64,000 nucleotides of DNA from the NCBI RefSeq assembly GCF_031599675.1, contig NZ_CP134223.1, positions 6,368,501 to 6,432,500 on the forward strand, written 5' to 3'. Below, piece by piece: positions 6,482-15,487 of this stretch. Position 1 is the first letter of the stretch. The number at the start of each line of letters is the position of its first letter. The translations under genes and the position numbers were made by a program. The stretch comes from Paenibacillus pedocola (GTDB lineage: Bacteria > Bacillota > Bacilli > Paenibacillales > Paenibacillaceae). The notes below the pieces were generated by a model. That model had not been told where the DNA came from. It did not search any database and saw nothing but the letters and a program-made list of their open reading frames with translations.

Positions 6482-8833
6482 CACTCCAAGGTTCAGCATA
6501 CGGCCGATGATCGTTACCATTTCGGCACGGGAGATCGTGGCCCCCGGTTTGAAGCTGCCGTCCGCGTAGCCGGTTATGATTCCCTTCTCCGCCAAAGCGC
6601 CGATATAACCGGCAGCCCAATTCGAGCCGGCATCCCGGAATTCAGCTCCAGCCGGATTAGCCTGCAGTCCGAAGGCACGGGCGATCATCGCTGTGAATTC
6701 AGCTCTGGTGACCGGAGCATTCGGACGGAAGGAGCCATCTGCGTACCCGTCGATAATCTGCAGCTTCACAGCTGCTGCAATCGTGCTGCCGCCCCAGTGG
6801 CCTATGGTGTCGCTGAATGTTTTGTTGATGTTCTTCGTTGCGGCAATGGCATCACTCACTGTTTTCCGGACCGTTTCCCGGCTGACTACACCCGCCTGGA
6901 AAGGATTCACTTGATCCACCGGTGCTTGTGTACCCGGTTGTTCCCCTGGTACTGCAGGATTGGCAGGGGCACTTGTTGTACCGCCTGTGGTCCCGCCCGG
7001 GGAGTTGTTTGAGCCTCCTGAATTCGGGTTGCCGCTGCTGGTCGTGTCGGTAATAATGAGCCCAACCTGATGGTTCTGATAGACAATCAGGGCGCTGCGC
7101 GTGCTAGGCAGACCGTCAATCTGGACGGAAGTGAACTCGCCGTTTCGCTGACTGCCGCCATGGGTAATAAGCGGGATCAGTCCGCCGGCAGGTACATAGT
7201 TGTTCGCAAAATGCACCTTCAGCTTCCCGTTCGTATTGACTGCCCCTTTAATGTCGAGTACATCACCCGCACCGGTAAGGTTGAGCTCGAGGGTGCCCTC
7301 CGCAGTCTGCGTGAAGTCTCCTCCGATCGTCATTTTGCCGTAGACGTTCTCCACTACCGAGCCGCGGGTGTTCAGCACACTACCGCTGCCGAAGGCCGTT
7401 GCCGAATCGCCTTCGAGGGTGCCGCCGCTTACCTGGGTACCGCCGGAATACGTATTGCTACCCGTCAGCTTCAAGGTGCCGGTGCCCTCCTTAGTCAGTT
7501 TACCTGTGCCGGATATATCGTTCCGCCAGCGGTCAGCTGCATAGAAGCCGCCTTTGCCGGCATCCATCGTTACTGTAACATCTGTATTGAAAGCGCTATA
7601 TCCGTCAGCTGCGGCGAAGAGATTCAGCCTTCCCCAGCCTTCCGGATCATCCAGCAGCGGATAACCGGACTGAATTCCGGTAGTGGCCAGCACTGCCCGG
7701 CGCTGCTCAGCACTCAGATAAGGCAGCCGGGTTTCCAGTAGTACTTCTGCCCCCTTGGGAACAACCACAGGCTTGGCTGCGGAGTTGATCTGCGGGAAGC
7801 CGTAGGTCAGTCTCTGGGTGAACTGTGCCTTGTTCTTCTCATAATCGCTGAACCGGTCTTCCGCCGTCCCGGTCTCTGTCAACAGGGCTTCGTGAGCCTG
7901 ATCATAGGCAGCCTTCTTCAGCTCAGCATTATCCGGATCAGCCAGGGTCGCCGCCGCGAGCGCTGTCGCCATGACGCGTCCGCCCATCACATCGAACGGA
8001 GAATGCATGCCCGCGATAATCCGGCTGTTCCCCATCTCTGAAGCCCGGGTCAGCAGCTCCTGGAACCGTTCGGGCACCGCGTAAGCAAGTGACAATGCGG
8101 CAAGATAGGAGGCGTTGGTATGACCGCTCGGGAAGCCGCCATCTGTAGCCGGTGTTGCGCTCATTGCCGGCACCAGAGTAGGCACGATGATCGAAGGGTC
8201 CTTCCAGCGAAACGGACGCATATAGTTGTAGAAATTTTTAGCCTGGGATGTTGATGCATAGTTGCCGCGGATCTTTCCGATCAGGTCAACCATTTTACCC
8301 AGTTCGGAATCTGAATTACCACCTTTATTAGCGCCGTTGCCGTCATTGTACTTCACCGTAGTCGCGTCAGCCGGGATGCTGGTAATTGTCGTGTACGTAC
8401 CTGATTTGGCACGGTATACCTCGGACAGCGAACCAAGGCCGTCGGCAGCTCCATAAGTCTGGTTCCTGCGGTCATCGTAATACGCCATCTCTTCCTCTGC
8501 CTTGGTACGGGTGGCAGCAAGATCAGCTACATATTGAATGTTGGCATCCAGAATGCTGCTGTTCAGCTTGGTGCCGTTATCCCAGGATGTGCCGGGTGTC
8601 CAGAGCTCCAGGAATCCGGAGAGGATCCCGATGGCCGGGTTGGAGTAGACCGCCATATTAACCGGAGTGTTGTTCTTGTAGTTGTCTACGAAATGTCCCC
8701 ATTTCGGAGCAGCCGGCAGTTCGATCGAAGAATCTGCTGAAGCCGCAGCCGCAGGATGTACCGTGACAGAATTAGTGAGGAGAACCAGACCCGCAGCAAC
8801 AGATAGCAACCTTCTTTTAGACTGTGTGTTCAA
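6266..8833 (-). CDS. SLH-anchored PAP2-family acid phosphatase with an autotransporter-type beta repeat
   Basis: An 855-residue secreted protein. Residues 1-31 are a signal peptide ending in AAAAS. Residues about 190-300 carry the class A acid phosphatase/PAP2 signature: K199-x6-R206-P207, PSGH at 235-238, and SR(x5)H(x3)D at 270-281, so the three catalytic motifs are intact. A mid region holds an autotransporter-associated beta-strand repeat (GTGKLTKEGTGTLKLTGSN then TYSGGTQVSGGTL). After a Ser/Gly/Pro-rich linker come three SLH domains (about 670-845) that would anchor it to secondary cell-wall polymer. It should dephosphorylate substrates at the cell surface. A 12-base palindrome (8863-8874) lies upstream of the start. 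A 93 percent identical copy of its 3' end sits at 4100-4364. Confidence 0.88.
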   Translation of the reverse strand: MNTQSKRRLLSVAAGLVLLTNSVTVHPAAAASADSSIELPAAPKWGHFVDNYKNNTPVNMAVYSNPAIGILSGFLELWTPGTSWDNGTKLNSSILDANIQYVADLAATRTKAEEEMAYYDDRRNQTYGAADGLGSLSEVYRAKSGTYTTITSIPADATTVKYNDGNGANKGGNSDSELGKMVDLIGKIRGNYASTSQAKNFYNYMRPFRWKDPSIIVPTLVPAMSATPATDGGFPSGHTNASYLAALSLAYAVPERFQELLTRASEMGNSRIIAGMHSPFDVMGGRVMATALAAATLADPDNAELKKAAYDQAHEALLTETGTAEDRFSDYEKNKAQFTQRLTYGFPQINSAAKPVVVPKGAEVLLETRLPYLSAEQRRAVLATTGIQSGYPLLDDPEGWGRLNLFAAADGYSAFNTDVTVTMDAGKGGFYAADRWRNDISGTGKLTKEGTGTLKLTGSNTYSGGTQVSGGTLEGDSATAFGSGSVLNTRGSVVENVYGKMTIGGDFTQTAEGTLELNLTGAGDVLDIKGAVNTNGKLKVHFANNYVPAGGLIPLITHGGSQRNGEFTSVQIDGLPSTRSALIVYQNHQVGLIITDTTSSGNPNSGGSNNSPGGTTGGTTSAPANPAVPGEQPGTQAPVDQVNPFQAGVVSRETVRKTVSDAIAATKNINKTFSDTIGHWGGSTIAAAVKLQIIDGYADGSFRPNAPVTRAEFTAMIARAFGLQANPAGAEFRDAGSNWAAGYIGALAEKGIITGYADGSFKPGATISRAEMVTIIGRMLNLGVLQTGTPVSFTDVSSDYWAAAAIKQAASSNLIQGVAASSFAPRSNATRAEAVSLIIRALETDSSIKALIEEL

Positions 8834-9040
8834 TTGTGTTAGCCCCTATCCTAATTAGTATTCGATTCGAATCGGTCTCAATGTAGCATCGCAGGCCCGG
8901 GTCTTCAATATGACAATTTCGCAATTCTATCAATTTGGGAACATTTCAGCCGGATTTAGCAATTTTATATTCCTTTAACATAAATCATGAATAGTTGCAG
9001 TAGGGACTAGTGTATAATCCGCCTGGGAGGAGAATACGCC

Positions 9041-11386
9041 TTGAAAAAATGGAGTTCAGCATTCACCAGCCTGGCTATATCGTACATTTCTATTGTTCTT
9101 GTCATTGTTCTCTTGCTCTGTTCTGTTTTTTATATTTATTTCTCAAGTCACTATAAGGAAGAATTGAGAAGCCGGAATCAGCTGATCCTTAAAAATACCG
9201 CCGGAACCATTGAAGCTTCCGTGCTGCAAAGAGTCCAGCAGATCTATCTGGAGGTCTCCCTGAAGCAGACGGCAACGCTGCGTCTGCTCGCCGGTGCTTC
9301 TTTTTCATCGAATCTCAGTAAAGTAAGCAGCCTTCAGGATATGCTCCAGGCGGAGGTGGCCAGCAACTCGGACATCATACAGGCGGTGCATCTGTATTCC
9401 CCAGGGCAGCAGGTTATGCTCTCCTCGCTCTATGGGCTGAAATACAACGCTGATCAGGGGACCGGTGCAGCGTTTTGGATGGACTGGATTAACGGAATGG
9501 GCAATAACCCCCTCAACAGCCTGTGGACTGAAGCACGCTGGGTGCCCGAAGATATCAGCTCCAGCGTACCGGGCGGCAGCGGCAGTCACCTGATCACCTA
9601 TGCGCACAGTTATCCCTTTCAGTCCTCCGGCGCAGACAGTGATTTAATCATTGCAATAGACGTGAAAGAGAGCGCAATACGCGCCATAATGCAGAATATG
9701 ATGCCCCCGCAATATCAGAGCACCTTTATTTCCGGCCCTTCCGGAAGCATGATGGCAGGTTCCGATCAGGCTCCGATGGCTCAGAGGGCCGGCTATGCTT
9801 CCAGCATTGCGAAGGCATGGACCTCTCCGGATGAAGCCGGGAGCTTTAGCGAGAACATTAACGATACCTCTTACGTGATTTCGTATCAGACGCTGCCATC
9901 GGCCGGCTGGAAAATATTCAGCGCCGCTCCGGCCAGCCTGTTCTATGAGAGATGGAGTGTTGTCCAGCAGCTCATCCTGGGAATTTGTCTGTTCGCCCTT
10001 GTACTGGGCATCGGCCTGTCGGGAATTCTGGCAAAAGCAAACTATAGCCCGATCAAACGGCTGCTCGGTACAATCAGGGACTTCACCGGCCCTGCGCCTG
10101 AGCAGGCCATGAACGAGTTCAAAGTCATCGACTCCGCCTTCATCCGTCTAAATGATAAAGTCAGCAGTCTGGAAGATACCCTGCAGGCCAGCACCCCGCA
10201 TATCAAACAGAATCTGATCCTGAACCTTCTGCAGAACAGCACTGCCAGTGAACCTATGGCAATAGATCCGGAGTTCCTGGGGATCTCCCTGGAGCATACC
10301 CATTTCTGCTGTCTGCTCCTGAATACACGGGGGGCTTACACACACATGAGCTCCACTCATATTCAAACAGCAATGGCCCGGATAACCAGTCAACTGGAGG
10401 AAATCCGGTTTCCGGGAATCCGGATCATTGCCGAAGAGCTCCCGGACAAACGGATTATTGGAATTGTATGCGCACGTGAAGCATCCGGGGATCTTGTGGA
10501 GCAGATCTCGCAGCTTATGGTATCGGAGGGCAGGCAGCAGTTCCAGATGGAGGTGCAGCTCTCGCAGGGGCGCTGGGTAAGCGCAGTGGCTGATCTTCAT
10601 ATCAGCTATTCCGAGGCGCAGACGTTGATGAAATACGCCTATTTTCTACCCGAGACCGTTATTTTGAATGACCGGAGCCTCCTGGAGCGGGAGAGCAGTC
10701 TTGATGAAATTCCGCAGCCGGCCCTGCTGAAGTTCAAAGATAAGCTCCAGGCCCGCAAGCTTGACGAGATCGCTGCAGCTCTTGAGCAGTTGATTACTCC
10801 CATGCGCGAAGACCGCTTCCCTGCCGATTACTGCCACTTCATTCTGGCGAATACCGTGTTTGTCTACTCTGATTATTTGAAAAGCATCCGCTATAAGCAT
10901 CCTGTTCACGGACACATGGATCTGTATAACGAATATATTGCCCTCTCCAATATCCTTCATTTCCGGGAGTGGCTCCTCCATTCGATTACGGCCTTCATCG
11001 CCGAGACCGAGAAGCGGAACAGCGACAGGGCACTGTCTACGATTGAAGCGGCCAAGCAATATATCGAGCGCCACCTGTCCGGGGATCTGTCTCTGGATGC
11101 TGTGTCCTCCAAGGTATTCATCAGCCCGAAGTATTTGAGTAAGCTTTTTAAGGAGGAGCTCGGCGTCACCTATACAGACTACATCACCGGCAGGCGTATG
11201 GAACAGGCCAAACGGCTTCTTGCAAATAACGATATGTCCATCGATCAAATTGCGGTTACGGTCGGCTATGGGACTACGGCTTATTTCATCAAGCGGTTTA
11301 AGGAGATGTATGGCTGTACGCCGGGGAATTACCTGCGTACCGTTAATGAGGTACAGCTGCTGCAAGCAGAGACTAGTTTTGGATAA
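9041..11386 (+). CDS. Membrane-bound AraC-family regulator with extracellular sensor
   Basis: A 781-residue protein. The start is TTG 9041 behind GGGAGGAGAA. Residues about 12-34 form the first membrane helix; an extracellular sensor region follows to about 300, then a second helix (about 305-328, WSVVQQLILGICLFALVLGIGLSGILA). The cytoplasmic part ends in an AraC double HTH (about 675-770: ERHLSGDLSLDAVSSKVFISPKYLSKLFKEELGVTYTDYI, then SIDQIAVTVGYGTTAYFIKRFKEMYGCTPGNY). Paenibacillus has many such one-component transmembrane regulators next to sugar-binding lipoproteins. The next gene, 12 bases downstream, is exactly that. The signal is unknown. Confidence 0.88.
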   Translation: MKKWSSAFTSLAISYISIVLVIVLLLCSVFYIYFSSHYKEELRSRNQLILKNTAGTIEASVLQRVQQIYLEVSLKQTATLRLLAGASFSSNLSKVSSLQDMLQAEVASNSDIIQAVHLYSPGQQVMLSSLYGLKYNADQGTGAAFWMDWINGMGNNPLNSLWTEARWVPEDISSSVPGGSGSHLITYAHSYPFQSSGADSDLIIAIDVKESAIRAIMQNMMPPQYQSTFISGPSGSMMAGSDQAPMAQRAGYASSIAKAWTSPDEAGSFSENINDTSYVISYQTLPSAGWKIFSAAPASLFYERWSVVQQLILGICLFALVLGIGLSGILAKANYSPIKRLLGTIRDFTGPAPEQAMNEFKVIDSAFIRLNDKVSSLEDTLQASTPHIKQNLILNLLQNSTASEPMAIDPEFLGISLEHTHFCCLLLNTRGAYTHMSSTHIQTAMARITSQLEEIRFPGIRIIAEELPDKRIIGIVCAREASGDLVEQISQLMVSEGRQQFQMEVQLSQGRWVSAVADLHISYSEAQTLMKYAYFLPETVILNDRSLLERESSLDEIPQPALLKFKDKLQARKLDEIAAALEQLITPMREDRFPADYCHFILANTVFVYSDYLKSIRYKHPVHGHMDLYNEYIALSNILHFREWLLHSITAFIAETEKRNSDRALSTIEAAKQYIERHLSGDLSLDAVSSKVFISPKYLSKLFKEELGVTYTDYITGRRMEQAKRLLANNDMSIDQIAVTVGYGTTAYFIKRFKEMYGCTPGNYLRTVNEVQLLQAETSFG

Positions 11387-11398
11387 GGATGGTATCTC

Positions 11399-13015
11399 AT
11401 GATAAAAAACACATTCCGGCGTTATGCCGCCTTAACGGCCATGCCTTTGGTTCTGCTTGTCCTCAGTTTAAGCAGCGGCTGCACCCGACTGCAGGACTGG
11501 CGGTCGGCTGCACAGGAGCCTCCGGACGCTCCAGCTTCGGCCGCCCCCAGGTACACGATCTCCTGGACGATGCATCAGAACCTGCCGGTGCCCGAAGATG
11601 CGGAGATGGTGAGGTACGTGGAGGAGAAATTCAAGGTAAATCTGGACATCTGGAATCTGGCGAACAATAAATACGAGACGCTCCTTAATTTGAAGCTGGT
11701 CCAGGGTTCCGTCCCGGATCTGTTCCGGGTCAGACAGACTCAGGATCTGCTGAACTATCAGCAGCAGGGCCTGATCGCCGAAATCCCCAGAGAGATCCTG
11801 AACACGTATGCGCCTAATATCATGAGAGCTATCCGGAAATATGCGCCTGCTTACCAGGACTTTGGCGTGATCGACGGTAAGTATTACGGCATCCCTGTCG
11901 TCAATCCTACTAATATCTACCGGGTTCCTGTAGTCTACCGGCAGGATTGGCTGGACAAGCTTGGCCTACAGGTGCCACAGACGCTGTCTGATTTCGAGAA
12001 GATCATCTACGCCTTCGCGAATGAAGACCCCGACGGCAACAGCATCAAGGATACCTACGGCTTGTCTCTGGAAGGAATGAATGTGGTCTTCGGCGCATTC
12101 GGACAGATGGTCTTTACCGATCAGCTCTACTTCGGGAAGAAGGATGAGCAGCTGGTCATTGGCGCTTTGGAGCCGGAAATGAAGGAAGCTCTGCACTATC
12201 TCCGCAAATGGTACCGTGACGGGGTGATTGATCCGGAGTTTATCACCGGGGAGAACAAGGGCGGCTACAAGCATCTGTCCCATGCCTTTATCAATGGCCG
12301 GATCGGCATGACCTCTATGGGCAATTACTATCACTGGATTCAGGATGGTGATTACATGACCTGGAGCTATGATGGCCAGAAGAAGGCCCAAGAGGTCCCG
12401 GTGAAGGCCACTTTTAATGTGAAGGAATTAACTGCCAAGAATCCGCAGGCCCGGATTGTCTTCGGCCGGCCCTTTAGCGGACCGGAGGGCAAACGCGGCT
12501 CCAAAGCCTACGACATGCTGATGAGCTTCACGGCGGTCGGCGCGAATGCCGCTAGCGAGCCGGGCAAGCTTGCGGCCATCCTGCAGATTCTGGACTACGT
12601 CAGCGCGAATCCCGACCCGGATACAGATGCCGCGATGAAATACGGGGTTCAGGGGACGCATTGGGCCTGGGCAGGAAGCGCCAAGAAGGAGATCGTCCTG
12701 CTGCCTCCATATGAACAGACCTTCAGTTATCAGAATACGATCGGCACGAATATAGGCATGACAATGCCGGTCATGCCTGCGGACCGGAGAGAGCAGTGGG
12801 CTTCATCCCTGGGGCTGGATCAGGACGGAATCTACAACGCCCTGGGGGTTGCCACTCCCGCTCTGGTCAGGAACGGCCCTGAGCTTATTAAGCTTAGAAA
12901 CCAGGCCTACATCGCTTTTATAACAGGGGAACGGCCGCTAGAGGAGTTCGGTGAGTTCGTGAAGGAATTTATGGCAGCGGGCGGTACTGAGGTGCTGTGG
13001 GAGGCGAATGAGTAG
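11399..13015 (+). CDS. Extracellular solute-binding lipoprotein (sugar ABC type), without permeases
   Basis: A 538-residue protein with a lipoprotein signal (hydrophobic stretch, lipobox LSSGC with cysteine near residue 29). The body is like Lpl-type family 1 binding proteins: IDGKYYGIPVVNPTNIYRVPVVYRQDWLDKLGL, then PQTLSDFEKIIYAFANEDPDGNSIKDTYGL with a calcium-loop-like DPDGNSIKD. ATG 11399 has AAGGATGG upstream. Usually two permease genes accompany such proteins, but here a strong terminator and a convergent permease of another class follow. It is cotranscribed with the membrane AraC regulator and may act as its sugar sensor, or share permeases encoded elsewhere. Confidence 0.87.
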   Translation: MIKNTFRRYAALTAMPLVLLVLSLSSGCTRLQDWRSAAQEPPDAPASAAPRYTISWTMHQNLPVPEDAEMVRYVEEKFKVNLDIWNLANNKYETLLNLKLVQGSVPDLFRVRQTQDLLNYQQQGLIAEIPREILNTYAPNIMRAIRKYAPAYQDFGVIDGKYYGIPVVNPTNIYRVPVVYRQDWLDKLGLQVPQTLSDFEKIIYAFANEDPDGNSIKDTYGLSLEGMNVVFGAFGQMVFTDQLYFGKKDEQLVIGALEPEMKEALHYLRKWYRDGVIDPEFITGENKGGYKHLSHAFINGRIGMTSMGNYYHWIQDGDYMTWSYDGQKKAQEVPVKATFNVKELTAKNPQARIVFGRPFSGPEGKRGSKAYDMLMSFTAVGANAASEPGKLAAILQILDYVSANPDPDTDAAMKYGVQGTHWAWAGSAKKEIVLLPPYEQTFSYQNTIGTNIGMTMPVMPADRREQWASSLGLDQDGIYNALGVATPALVRNGPELIKLRNQAYIAFITGERPLEEFGEFVKEFMAAGGTEVLWEANE

Positions 13016-13068
13016 CCGGCAAACCGAAAGGACGGTATCATACGGATTATAATCCTGCGCCTATACAA

Positions 13069-13103
13069 AAAGACACCCGCCAGCTTGTGGCGGGTGTCCT
13101 TTA
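13069..13103. terminator. Bidirectional terminator
   Basis: Perfect 11-base stem (13072-13082 with 13088-13098), 5-base loop, A-run before and T-rich sequence after. It serves the solute-binding gene on + and the permease on -. Confidence 0.85.
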
Positions 13104-13113
13104 TATCTAATAT

Positions 13114-14487
13114 CTATTGGATATCCGTCGCTATACTGCCTTCTTTCACCCTTTTGCTTGGTCTTGGATACAGAATAAATAACAGAACAAACCATAGAGG
13201 AGTAAACAATAACGCCGGACGTGTTTCTTCAGCGATCAGCATAATAATGAGTATCGCAGCAAACAAAGCTAAAACTACATAATTAATTGCCGGCGTTAAG
13301 GGAGCTTTGAATTTGGATGCAGCCTGCAATTCCGGCCGGGTCTTCTTATATTTAATATGGCACACCAGAACGACGCCCCAAACCCATATAAAACAAATGG
13401 CACTGATCGTGGTCACAATTCCAAAAGCCTGCTCCGGAATAAGTTTGCTCAATAGAGCGCCTGCCGAAATAACAAGCGTTGAAATGAACAGCGAGTTTCC
13501 AGGTACATGATTCTTATTCAATTTGGAAAAGTGAGCGGACGCCTGCCGGTTCTTACCCAAATTATAGAGAATCCGGCTTGTCGAGAACATCCCGCTGTTG
13601 CAAGCAGAGGCGGCTGAAGTTAATACGACGAAATTAATGACCCCGGCAGCGATTGGAATTCCTACTAAGCTAAAGGTTTTCACAAAAGGGCTTTCTGACG
13701 CATTGAGCTCCGTCCATGGGTTAATGCACAGCAGGACAAAAAGCGCGCCCACATAGAAAAAGAGAATCCGCAGCGGAATTTTATTGATGGCCGACGGGAT
13801 ATTTTTCTCGGGATTGGAGGTCTCTGCTGCCGATACGCCCACCAGCTCTACACCGACATAAGCGAAGACAACCATTTGGAAGGAAAATAAGAACCCTTTA
13901 ACACCGTTCGGGAATACGCCCCCGTGTTCCCAGAGGTTGCGTACCGTCACCGATCCTGCATCCGTCTTAAATCCCATAACCAGTAAAATAACTCCGATGC
14001 CAATTAAGGCGAGAATCGTGATGACCTTAATTAGAGCAAACCAAAACTCGAGCTCGCCGAAGTTTTTGACGGTCAATAAGTTAAGCCCTAATAAAATGAC
14101 CAGGCAGGCGATAGCAGGTACCCATTGCGGGATATCAAACCAATATTGCACATACACCCCAACAGCGATGACATCGGCCATAGCCGTCATAATCCAACAG
14201 AACCAATACGTCCATCCGGTAATGAATGCGGCCCGGGGTCCGAGATAATCCCCGGCAATATCCGTAAACGATTGATATCCCGCTTTGGACAGCAGGAGTT
14301 CACCGAGTGCCCTCATCACAAAAAACACGGCAATCCCTACGATTAAATACGTAATCATAATGGATGGACCTGCCTGCTGAATCGCTTTGCCCGAGCCTAA
14401 GAATAATCCCGTACCAATTGTGCCGCCGATCGCAATCAGTTGAACATGCCGATTGGCCAGCTCTCTCTTTAATTCCGATTGTGCCAT
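13114..14487 (-). CDS. cycA: Amino acid permease, CycA-like (glycine/D-alanine/D-serine)
   Basis: A 457-residue APC-superfamily permease with twelve membrane helices. The start IAIGGTIGTGLFLGSGKAIQQAGPSI is the conserved AAT-family helix 1, and GFLFSFQMVVFAYVGVELVGVSAAETSNPEKNIPSAINKIPLRI is the conserved helix 6-7 region. Closest in pattern to CycA, which imports glycine, D-alanine and D-serine with protons. That reading is strongly supported by the glycine riboswitch and terminator in its leader (14529-14710). The gene is single, ending at a shared terminator. Confidence 0.85.
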   Translation of the reverse strand: MAQSELKRELANRHVQLIAIGGTIGTGLFLGSGKAIQQAGPSIMITYLIVGIAVFFVMRALGELLLSKAGYQSFTDIAGDYLGPRAAFITGWTYWFCWIMTAMADVIAVGVYVQYWFDIPQWVPAIACLVILLGLNLLTVKNFGELEFWFALIKVITILALIGIGVILLVMGFKTDAGSVTVRNLWEHGGVFPNGVKGFLFSFQMVVFAYVGVELVGVSAAETSNPEKNIPSAINKIPLRILFFYVGALFVLLCINPWTELNASESPFVKTFSLVGIPIAAGVINFVVLTSAASACNSGMFSTSRILYNLGKNRQASAHFSKLNKNHVPGNSLFISTLVISAGALLSKLIPEQAFGIVTTISAICFIWVWGVVLVCHIKYKKTRPELQAASKFKAPLTPAINYVVLALFAAILIIMLIAEETRPALLFTPLWFVLLFILYPRPSKRVKEGSIATDIQ

Positions 14488-14528
14488 AACCCGTTCCCCC
14501 TTAATGAATTACATTGCAATGATGCCAA

Positions 14529-14559
14529 TAAAAAAAGAGATTGGATGTCATCCAATCTC
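14529..14559 (-). terminator. Leader terminator of the riboswitch
   Basis: Stem GAGATTGGAT (14537-14546) with ATCCAATCTC (14550-14559), loop of three, followed on the minus strand by an uninterrupted T-run. It lies between the glycine aptamer and the permease start, so it is the likely regulated terminator. Confidence 0.85.
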
Positions 14560-14624
14560 CCGGTTCATAAGAATATGAAATAATACTTGCCCTGCTGACA
14601 GCTGTCAGCATAACAAATACATAT

Positions 14625-14710
14625 TCCTTACTCTTCTGTCCTTTTGCCTGAGATTGTGAACCCTTCGGCGCCGCGGTTTCCCGCAGTCTCTCCAGAAGCT
14701 GCTCCTGCTA
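14625..14710 (-). promoter_or_regulatory. Glycine riboswitch
   Basis: On the minus strand the sequence carries the glycine-aptamer landmarks in order: CTGGAGAGACTGCGGG, GCGCCGAAGGG, then CAATCTCAGGCAAAAGGACAG. One full aptamer is seen, followed by a second small hairpin (GCTGACAGCTGTCAGC, near 14593-14608) and then the terminator at 14529-14559. A single-aptamer arrangement ahead of a permease is known for this class. Whether glycine turns the permease on or off cannot be decided without folding. Confidence 0.9.
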
Positions 14711-14884
14711 TAGTGTGATCCATAGCAATCATAGCTTGCGAATTATGAAGTTAGGTCTTACTGTCTTTCTGATATTCTAACATATTACTTGTGATGTGAA
14801 TATTGAGGCAGTGATAAAAGTCTCCACTAATCCGTGGTAAATGGATCCAGTACGGCCAGGGGAGACATTCCCTAACCGACCAGC

Positions 14885-15442
14885 TTATCGGGCCACCATT
14901 CGCAGCAGCAAATCCACCGGCGGAATAGAGTAGCCCTCGCCTAAAACCATGACGCCGGAAAGGACCGTTAAATAAGCGGAAATCAGTTGCTCCGTATGCC
15001 CCTGCACAATTTCGCCTTTCTCCTGTCCCTCTGTAAAGATCGGTAGCAGCTGGTCAACATAGAGGCTCATAGGATGCTGCTCAATCAGCTTCCGGGCCGC
15101 TTCCGGAACCCCCTCGGAGTTGCGTGCCTGGTGCATCAGCATAAAGAACGGAGCCCCACTCTCATCCAGCATGGCTTCGGTCATGAGTCTTATCTTATCC
15201 AAAGGCGTACCTGGTGCTTGGTGCAAGTTCCCGAATTCGGCAAGCGAAGTTTCCACGGCTTCCTGTATCAATGTAGTGAACAAATCTTCTTTAGATTTAT
15301 AGTAATGATAAAAAAGCCCGTGGCTCACGCCGGCCTCTTGTGCAATCATACTAATTTTGGTTCCTGTAATTCCACGGCGGGAAAAAACCTTAGTCGCCGC
15401 TTTTTTAATTTGCTCTTTCCGTTCGTCGTACAATTGCTGCAA
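14885..15442 (-). CDS. TetR family regulator
   Basis: A 185-residue minimum product. The N-terminal TetR HTH is clear: IKKAATKVFSRRGITGTKISMIAQEAGVSHGLFYHYYKSKEDLF. The remainder is the helical ligand domain. TTG 15442 has no ribosome-binding site. A G7 run (15474-15480) sits 7 bases ahead of an in-frame ATT (15464-15466), which would add PRLNEHQLQ-like residues typical of TetR N-termini, so the true start may be that ATT. It is 45 bases downstream of the hydrolase gene on the same strand and probably co-transcribed. A palindrome upstream of the hydrolase is a good autoregulatory operator. Confidence 0.85.
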   Translation of the reverse strand: MQQLYDERKEQIKKAATKVFSRRGITGTKISMIAQEAGVSHGLFYHYYKSKEDLFTTLIQEAVETSLAEFGNLHQAPGTPLDKIRLMTEAMLDESGAPFFMLMHQARNSEGVPEAARKLIEQHPMSLYVDQLLPIFTEGQEKGEIVQGHTEQLISAYLTVLSGVMVLGEGYSIPPVDLLLRMVAR

Positions 15443-15487
15443 TTGATGCTCATTTAAACGTGGAATGGATGTTCCCCCCCTGCAAGG

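Noticed and set aside
7070-7741. 223-codon plus-strand frame inside the SLH phosphatase gene
   Set aside because: Antisense shadow of a well-supported gene; no start signals or recognisable sequence.
8863-8874. 12-base palindrome CGATTCGAATCG upstream of the SLH phosphatase
   Set aside because: Perfect but short, with no candidate regulator or promoter context; kept only as a remark.
10646-11365. 239-codon minus-strand frame inside the AraC sensor gene
   Set aside because: Antisense to an intact HTH-coding region; no family resemblance.
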